A stretch of 64,000 bases of DNA from Planctomycetaceae bacterium (GTDB lineage: Bacteria > Planctomycetota > Planctomycetia > Pirellulales > PALSA-1355). The first letter of the stretch is position 1, and every line of letters begins with the position of its first letter. The notes beneath the pieces were generated by a model. It searched no databases and was not told the DNA's origin. It saw only the letters and a program-made list of their open reading frames with translations. This document shows, piece by piece, positions 50,018-59,000 of this stretch. The position numbers were made by a program, and so were the translations under genes. The stretch is from positions 50,736-114,735 of the forward strand of contig PLYM01000103.1 of the NCBI GenBank assembly GCA_003153375.1, written 5' to 3'.

Positions 50018-53000
50018 TTACTTGATCGTGATGACGCGATGGCCATCGACGCGGACGATGACCGATCGGTCGTCACCAAACACGGTGAAGTCGTAAATGG
50101 CATGTTCCGGTTGGATCTCGCGGCACGTGAATGCCACCAGGCATTTTTCGTTGTCGCGTGGCCGCCGGCCGAGGTGTACCGCTTCGATCGACGATGGCAG
50201 CGAAAAGGCCCCTTCATTGTGGAAGTAGCAATGGATGCCGCACACATAGAAGCCGGCATCGATGAGCGTGGCCGGCACCAGCCAGTCATGACCCGTGCGC
50301 TGGCCGCCGAGCTCGGCCATGGGCATCGCCACGAGCTGCCCCCAGCCGCCGGGCGTGTCGAATATGGCAGCTTTCAGTCCGTGCAGCGCCGGGCCGTGCA
50401 CCAGCGGGCCATCGTGCTGAAAGATTACCGGGTGCCATTCGGTCGGCGGCTCGGGCATTGGCACGTCGAGCGACGACGCTCGCTCGGCCACCTCGGCCGT
50501 GGCCCGCAGGTGAACGCGGTCTTTCTTCATCAGCATGCCGGCTCGATTGCGAAAATCGCTGAGCAGTTCGCAACTCAACGACGTGCCTTGCTCGTTCGTC
50601 ACGCGGATGCGGCCGACAATCGGCTGATCGCTGTGGCACAAAAAGCCCTCGATGAGCTGGACGTCGCGAATGGCAGTGACCGTTTTTCCGCTGGCCAGCG
50701 CGGCCGCCTCGGCGACGGCTTCCATGCCAATCACGGCCGGCAGCAGCGGCTTGCCGCGCAGCTTGTGATCGATCAGGAAAGGATCGGCCGCCGGTTGAAA
50801 GTGAATCTCGGCGTCCAAGTGGCCGGCCGTGTCGCGGCCGATCTTTTCGACCAAGGGTACACGACCGATTGCCGCGCCCGAGGGTACGGTGGCCGCTCCG
50901 CCCGCACCTTCACAGGTTACGAACGGATAGAACGTGCGTTCGAAAAATCCGTCGCCGATCAGCACTTCACTCGCGGGCAAGCCGGCTTCGAGCTCGCGGC
51001 ACAAGTGTTCGACGCCTTCCTTGGGCGGAATGAAGGCCATCTTCAAAATGCCCTTGGTACCGACGGCACTGTCGCCGAGCATGGCCATGCCGATTTCATC
51101 CCACGACTGCCAATGCATGCAGCAGGCGGCGCAGTCCGGCCGCTGGGAGCGATACCAGTCGATGAGCTTGGCCAACATCTCGTTGGACGTTGCATACTCG
51201 CTCAGTCCATTGCCGCCGTAGCGGCCGCTGATCGAGCCGAAGCCCAGGAAATAACGCACCGGATCGTTTCGCGTCAGCGACATCAGGCCGACGGCGCCGT
51301 CCAGTTTTCCGGCCAGCGTGCGTTCGACCAGATCGCGGCTTCGCGTGCCAAATTTTCCGGAGCGGGCAAAGCCGGCGCCGTGCATGATGCCCTGGATGGG
51401 ACCATCCTGGCGGCGGACCTGGTCGAGAATCGTGGCTAACTGGGCCCAGTTCGAGAGATCGCACGAATAGTACGTGGCCTGCACACCGGCAGCGGCAAAT
51501 TTCTTCAACGTTTCGTCGATCTCAATATCCGATTTGATCGCATCCCACTCGGGCTCGGGCGAGCGACCCTCCGCGACGGCCTGGCGAACGATCTTGGCTT
51601 TGATTTCGTTGAGCTTCTCGGGCGTGCAATCGCGCCACTCGGAGTCGGGACGCGGCACGCGACTGCGGCCGATCAGGTGCAGCTTGATGCCGAACCGCTT
51701 ACCGAGCTCGAATGCCGCCGCCGCCGTAACGCCGCGAGCGCCGCCAGTGACCACCCACGTGCCTCCGTGCGGCATGTCCGTCTTGGGCAACGACTCGACG
51801 GGCCGGGCGAATGATTGAATGACGCTTCGCGCGCCACGCGACCAGCCGACCTCGACATAAGGATCGTTGGCCGCCAGTTCGCGGAAGATCGCATCGACGA
51901 GCGTGGCCGGCGCTTCGTCGGCCGGGGCGTCGATCACCTTCACGCGGACTTCGCTCGGTGAGCGGCGCGTGTCTTCCACATAAATCGACTTGAGCATGCC
52001 GCAGATCGCTCCGCCTTCGGGCGTTGCGACATGGCTCGAGAGGGCGAAATCGCCACCCATCGTCGTGGCGGCCACGATCGTGATAGGCGTCGTGTCCTTG
52101 GCCTTCATCCGCAGACGAAACCACTGTTGGGCGGCCATGAACGGCACCACGACTCCGGCCGCGCGGCGATCGAGCCAGCCCGCGTGGTCCAGCAACGAGG
52201 CATTGCTCGTGTCGCGGCCCGACATCAGAAATAGATAGCGCGGCCGCCCGGAGGCGTAGATCGTGTCCATTGCCGCTGCGGCTTCCTCGGGCGATTTCGT
52301 ATCGGGCAGCATGTGTACCGGCACGCCCGCGGCTTGCAAGCGATCGCGCAGAGCGAAGGCCGCGGCGTTATGGCCCATGATCACGGCCGGACCTTGCCAT
52401 TGCGGTGCGATGGCGCTGCCGGCCGGCAACGGCGCTGCGACCATCCGCAATTCGCTGCGATAGGTTAGCGGCACGAAGGGCACGGGATCCCATTTGGCCT
52501 GAGGCGCCGGCCGGGCCGGTTTCACAACCGGCGCGGGCGGAGCAATAGGCGTGGCGGCTTCGGTCGATGGAATCGAGTCGGTGGGCGACTGACTGGGGCC
52601 ATCCTCGTCGCCCGGCTTGGGGTGATCCTCGGTGCCGTAGAAGCGACCGTGATAGTCCCAAGTCGTGATCAGGACCTCGGAGATTGGCGCCCCGGCGTAC
52701 ATCTCGCGGAGCAAGTGGTTGATTCCCTCTTGCTTCGACATGTGGCCGGGCCCGTCCGTCATTTTCAGCATCGTGATCGTCTCGGGTCGCGCGGCCATGC
52801 CGACTTCGTCCCAAGGATGCCAGTGGATGCCGACCGAGTGAACGCCGGCTCGTTGGCCGCGATACCAGCCTGCCAGCTTGCACAGCATGTCGCTGGCCAG
52901 GCAATAATCGGTTTGCCCGTTGCTGCCCATGCGGCCGCTGACGGAGCCGAAGCCGATGAACCAACGCACCGGATCCTGCCGGGTCAACCGCATCAGGTTG

Positions 53001-56000
53001 AGCGCGCCGTCAACCTTGGCGGCCAAGGTGGCCATCACGGCGTCGCGAAGCTTGCGCTCGTAAATTCCGGCACGTTCGATGCCCGCGCCGTGGACGATAC
53101 CCTCGATTGGACCGCTCTGCTGCCGAATGGTGTCGAGCACCGCCGCCATGGCGTCGCCGTTGGCCACGTCACAGGCGTGGTAGGTGGCTTCGACACCGGC
53201 GTCGGCGAAGGCTCGCAGCGAGCGGTCGATCTCGATGTCCTTTTGCACGCGGGCCCAATCGTCGTCCATGTTGCGTTTGGCCGCGCGCGCGTCGCGCATC
53301 ACGGTCAGCTTGAGCGCCTTCAACTCGTCGGCCGAAAGGTTGCGCCAAGCGGGATCGATCGCTCGCAAGGGAGACGTGCCGATCAGGTGCAGTTTCAGGC
53401 CGAAGCGACGCCCCAGCTCCAACGCGCATTCGGCCGTGATGCCGCGGGCGCCTCCGGTGAACACCCAGGTGCCTCCTGGTCGCACGTCGGCAAATTGCCG
53501 AGGCGTGGCCTTTTCGGGAACCGCATATTCCAAGCGGCGGGTGCCTTTGACGAACGCAACCGCGTAGTCGACGCTTTTGCCAGCCAACTCGCGGCAGATG
53601 TTGGCGGCCAGCAACTCGGGCGACTCCTCGTCCGGCGCGTCGACGACCATGGCCCGCATGCCGGTTTGCTTGCGAAGCACGGCCACTTCGACGTGGACCG
53701 CTTTCAGCAGGCCGGTCAGGGCCGCGCCCTCGGGCCGATCGACCTGGCCCGAGAAGCCGAAATCGCCGTTCATGGCGGTGGTGCCCACGAACGTGCAACG
53801 CGGTAGCAAGTTGGCCTGACCGGCCAACTGCACCCAGCGCTGGCCCAGAAAGTAGGGCAACACGGCGACGCGATACCAGCGGCGCTGCCAGGCGACTTCG
53901 TCGTTCGGATCGGCCGCCTCGGCGTCGCGACCTGCCACCAGGAACACGTGGGGCGTGGGCTGTTCATTCCAAATGCGCTCGAACGCGCCCAAGGTCTCGT
54001 CCAGGTCGTCGGTGACCGGCAACTGGAGCACGGTCACGCCAGCGGCTTCGAGTTGGCGTCGCAGGGCATCGCCCAAGGCGTTTTCGCCGACGATCAGCGC
54101 GGCGCCGGACCATTGGGGCATGGCGGGAACCGACGAGTCGAGCGGCACGTCGACGATCGTCGTGGCAAAACGATGGGTCGCGAGCTCGTCGTTGCCCGGC
54201 AGGTCGTAGGGGGCGGACGGCGCGACGACCGCGCCACGGGGCGTGGCAGTCGGGTCGACCTTGGGCAGCAGCTCGCCCAGCGCGAAGCGATAGTAGCCGT
54301 TGGTCTTGCCATTGCTCGACAAGGCCGGGTTGACCCAGAAGTCGCCGCGCGCCGGATCCATGACCACATCGATGCGCCGCGCCGCGTGATGAGCGTGGGC
54401 TTTGCCGTTGGTCGAAGCCTTGCCGTTGGTTTCGGCTTGGGACCACAACGAACGGATTTGATCGGCCGTGAAGCCTGTCTGTGGAGCCGTCGACAGCAAA
54501 TCTTTTACCTGGTTCCAGCGATGCTTGGACGCGAGGGGCACTTCGGCGGTTGCTTCGAGCACGGAGTGATTCGCGGCGATGACGGTGTCTTTGCTGTCGC
54601 GCACGTGCAAGCGGCGACCATCGGATTCGACGTACCGCAAGCGGTCGGTCGGATAGTGGCTGAGGCAGGCGCTCCAAGCCGCGCCGTTGCGATAACGTTG
54701 CAACAGTTCGACGGCCGAATCGAGACAGATGGCCTCGGCAAGGACGTGCGACGTAATGGCCGCGTGCATGCGGCCGCGCAATGCCGGTTTGCCCTCGACA
54801 CGTTGCTCGAGCGCGCCGGCCGTGATTGCCAGCCCGTGGGCGTTGACGCCCGTCAGCCCGCCGATGGCTCCGGCGATCGAAAGTACGACGTGCGGAATGC
54901 CGCCAGCCGGGCTGCGCACCTGAACGACCGGTTGCACAACGTCGGCCAGAGCCGACGACAGCGGGAGCTGTTCGCTCGAGGCGTGCAGGAGTGTGCTGGC
55001 CTGGTTGCGGGCCGCGGCCACGGCGAAGTGCAACGACGCGACCCCGAGATCGGAAAACACCGCCAGGTTGTGGACCAGTATGCTGGTCAACGGCACCTGC
55101 ACCGCGTCCGCTATGCCGCGCAGTTCTTCGACTTCGCTGGGCGTGAAATACTTTGCCAGGTCGTCCGACGATTCGAGATCGAACGGTAACTCGTCGAAGC
55201 CGGGTCCGGCCATGTCGACGTAGCGCCGCAAGATGCGCCGAATCTCTTGCTTCTTTTGCCGGCCATGCTCCAGGCCCATCTCATAGGGCGTGCCGGCAAG
55301 GTGCAGCGGTTGCAACTTGTCACCCGAAGTCTTTGCTTGCTCGAAGACCGAGGGCGCGGCAGTCGGCCCCTCGACCGGGGCGCTCGGACCGTCGCTGGCG
55401 ACCGATTCCACCGGCGAGACCGTCTCCGGCGAAGTTTCCGCGGCGTCAGATGGGCTGGGAGTTAAGTTTTTTTTTTGCTCGCCGCCGGCGAGGAAGTTCA
55501 ACACATGTCGCAACGTCGGGAAATCGTCGAGCGTCATGTTCTCGGTCGGCTGGACGTCGAAATACTCGGCCAACTCGCCGAATAACTGGGCCTTCTTGAT
55601 GCTATCGATGCCGAGGTCGGCTTCCAGATCAGCATCGAGTTCGACGACTTCGGGCGGATAGCCGGTCTGTTCGACGACGAAGTTGATGAGAAACTTTTCC
55701 AATTCGGCCGGATCGAGCGAGGGCCCCGCAGCCTGCGATGGAGCGACGGGGGCCGGTTGCTGCTCGATCGGTGCCTGCCAGGCAGGAGCAGCCGGAGCGG
55801 CGGCGACGGGTGCTGGCGCGGCTGCAGGAGCTGCCGTCGTCAGAGGGCTTTTGGCCGTGGCGTCGCCGAGGAAATTCAGCACGTGACGCAAGGTGGGGAA
55901 ATCGTCGAGCGTCATGTTCTCGGTTGGCTGGACGTCGAAGTATTCGGCCAGCTCGCCGAACAATTGAGCCTTCTTGATGCTGTCGATTCCCAAGTCGGCT

Positions 56001-59000
56001 TCCAAGTCGGCGTCGAGTTCGACGACTTCCGGCGGATAGCCGGTCTGCTCGACGACGAAGTTGATCAGGAACTTTTCCAACTCGGCCGGGTCGAGCGAGG
56101 GACCAGCAGCCTGTGATTGCATCGCCGGGGCTGTTGCTTGAGCGACCGGTGCGGGCACGGGAGCGGTCGCAGCAACCGCGACGGGAGCCGGAGCGGCCGC
56201 CGTCGTCAGAGGGCTTTTGGCCGTGGCGCCGCCGAGGAAATTCAGCACGTGACGCAAGGTGGGGAAATCGTCGAGTGTCATGTTCTCAGTCGGCTGGACG
56301 TCAAAATACTCGGCCAGCTCGCCGAACAATTGAGCCTTCTTGATGCTGTCGATGCCCAAGTCGGCTTCCAGATCGGCATCGAGCTCGACGACTTCCGGCG
56401 GATAGCCGGTTTGCTCGACGACGAAGTTGATCAGGAACTTTTCCAACTCGGCCGGGTCGAGCGAAGGACCATCAACCTGCGATTGCGTCGCCGGGGCTGT
56501 TGCTTGAGCGACGGGTGCGGGAGCAGCTGGAGCAACCGCGACGGGAGCCGGGGCGGCCGCCGTCGTCAGGGCACTCTTGGCCGTGGCGCCGCCGAGGAAG
56601 TTCAGCACGTGACGCAGCGTCGGGAAATCATCGAGCGTCATGTTCTCAGTCGGCTGGACGTCAAAATACTCGGCCAGCTCGCCGAACAATTGAGCCTTCT
56701 TGATGCTGTCGATTCCCAGGTCGGCCTCCAGATCGGCGTCGAGCTCCACAACTTCGGGCGGATAACCGGTCTGCTCAACCACAAAGTTGATCAAGAACTT
56801 TTCCAATTCCGCCGGGTCCAGCGAAGGGCCGGCCGCACGCGTCTGCGCAGCAGGAGCCGCTTCACGCACCACGGGCGTCTCTCGGACCGCCGGAGCGGGT
56901 GCCACGGCAATCGGAGCGCTGGGCGCCGACTCGCCCTTGGGCTGCGATCCGGCCAGGAAGTTCATCACGTGACGCAGCGTGGGAAAATCATCGAGCGTCA
57001 TGTTCTCGGTCGGTTGAACGTCAAAGTATTCGGCCAGCTCGCCGAACAATTGCGCCTTCTTGATGCTGTCGATCCCCAGGTCGGCCTCGAGGTCGGCGTC
57101 GAGCTCCACGACTTCCGGCGGATAACCGGTCTGCTCGACCACAAAATTGATCAAGAACTTTTCCAGGTCCGCCGCGTTCAAGCCGCTGCTTGCCGGATGC
57201 GTTTGGGCCGCCGGCGCCTTTTCTCTCGGCACGGGTACTTCTCGCGGAGCCGGCGTCGGAGCAACCGGACGCGGCACAGCCACCGGCGCGCGGGCCGTGG
57301 CGGCGGCAATCGGCGCAGAGGACCGTTGCCCGGCCGCGACCGCACTGGGCTGCGGCACGGCTGGCCTGGCGGCGGGCGACGAGCCGTTCGAGTGACCAGC
57401 CTGATCGCCATTCTTCGCGGCAGGCGCGGATTGGAGCGAGCGGCTGGTCGTGGTCGGTCCAGACGCCTGTTTCGTCCCGGGCGACGGCCCTGAGTCGTTC
57501 TTGGCGACCGGTTTCTGGGTGGTCTTCGTCGCCGCTTGCCGCATCTTCTCAATGCGGCGCTGCGTCGCGTCGAAGTGCGCAATCGTTCCCTTCTCGGGTT
57601 TGCTAATCGCCGTTGCGGCGGTCGCCGCCGGCTGAGTCAGGCTCGTTCGTTGAGCCTGCTGTTCGTCAAACGCGCCCAGGCAGTCCAACATCGCGCGAAC
57701 ATTGAAGAGTTGCTCCACGCCCGGATACTTCGAATTGTCGCAGCCGATGATTCCCGGCACGCTGCTCCCGTCCAGGATTCGGCGGTTGAGTTTCGTCAAA
57801 GCTTGCTGCGGCCCGACCTCGACGAACACGGTTTCTTGCTCGTCCGCGATACGATTGACCAGGTCAACGTAACGCACGGGCGTGGTCAGTTGAGCGGCCA
57901 GATTCGCCCGGATGTCGAGCGGTTCGGCCACGTAGCGGTTGGTCACGCTGGAAAGCAACGGCACCCTGGGCGGCCGCAGCCGCAAGGTGTCGAGCGTCCG
58001 CTTGAGGATCTCACCGCTGCCGGCCATGAGCGGCGTGTGGTACGGACAGGGGACGGAGAGCAACTGGGTTTTGTGACCGCGAGCACTCAACAACTCGGCC
58101 AGTTGTTTCAGCGTGTCGCTTCGCCCGCCAATCACCGTTTGATCCGCCGCGTTGTAATTCGCGATATAGGCGCGATCGCGCAGCGTCGCGGCCAACTGCT
58201 CGATCAACGGCGGCGGGGCGGTGGTCGCCATGAGCGAGCCGCGGGCGCTGGGCGTCACTTCAATCGCGTCGTAGCGAGCACGCGCGGCTGTAATAACGCC
58301 CTCGATGTCCCAGACCCCGGCGGCCGTCAGCGCGGCAAATTCGCCGTAACTGTGGCTCGAGACCAGGTCTGGTTGAATCCCGAAATCGACGACGGCCGCG
58401 TGAACGATCAAATCGGCTAACAGCATCGCGATCTGAGTCACCCAAATGTTGGCGCCGAGTTGGTTCGGATTCTCCCACACCATCTGGCCAAAAGTCTGGT
58501 AGCCGCGCTGCACCATAACCGCGTCGATCGCGCGCATCGCAGATGCGGCGGCGGGAACGTCGCGCACCAGTTCGCGGAGCATGCCGGCATATTGCGAGCC
58601 TTGCCCGGGGAAGAGAAACGCGATCCGCGGGCGGCGGGCGGCCAGTTGCCGGTAGAAGCAACCCTGCTGTTCGAGCACCGGCTGAGCGTCGGGGTTGGCG
58701 AACTGCTTGGCAGCCATCTGCAGCTTTCGCGCGAACATTTCCGCATTGCCGGCGACGATCGCGATGCGCGAATGATCCTCGGGCGTGAACCGTGCGGCGG
58801 CCGCGGCCGTGCGCGCCGCCGGACAATCCGCGAGTGCCTGTTGAAGCTTCGCATTGAGCTCGGCGGGCGTTGCCGCGCCCAGTCGATAGATTTGCCAATC
58901 CAGTGTTTGTCCCGCGGAGGCGACCGGAGTCGCCGGAACCGTCGCCGCCGCGACGATCGGTTTCTTTTCCGCGGCCGGCGTGGGAGTTCTTTCGCTGAGG

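Noticed and set aside
55467-55476. A10 run as an assembly error/pseudogene marker
   Set aside because: The ORF is open across the run and domains on both sides are in the same frame, so the called length is consistent; kept instead as a slippage candidate.
55490-57182. Tandem repeats as a possible CRISPR or satellite array
   Set aside because: The repeats are in-frame ACP domains with ~360-bp period inside a coding gene.
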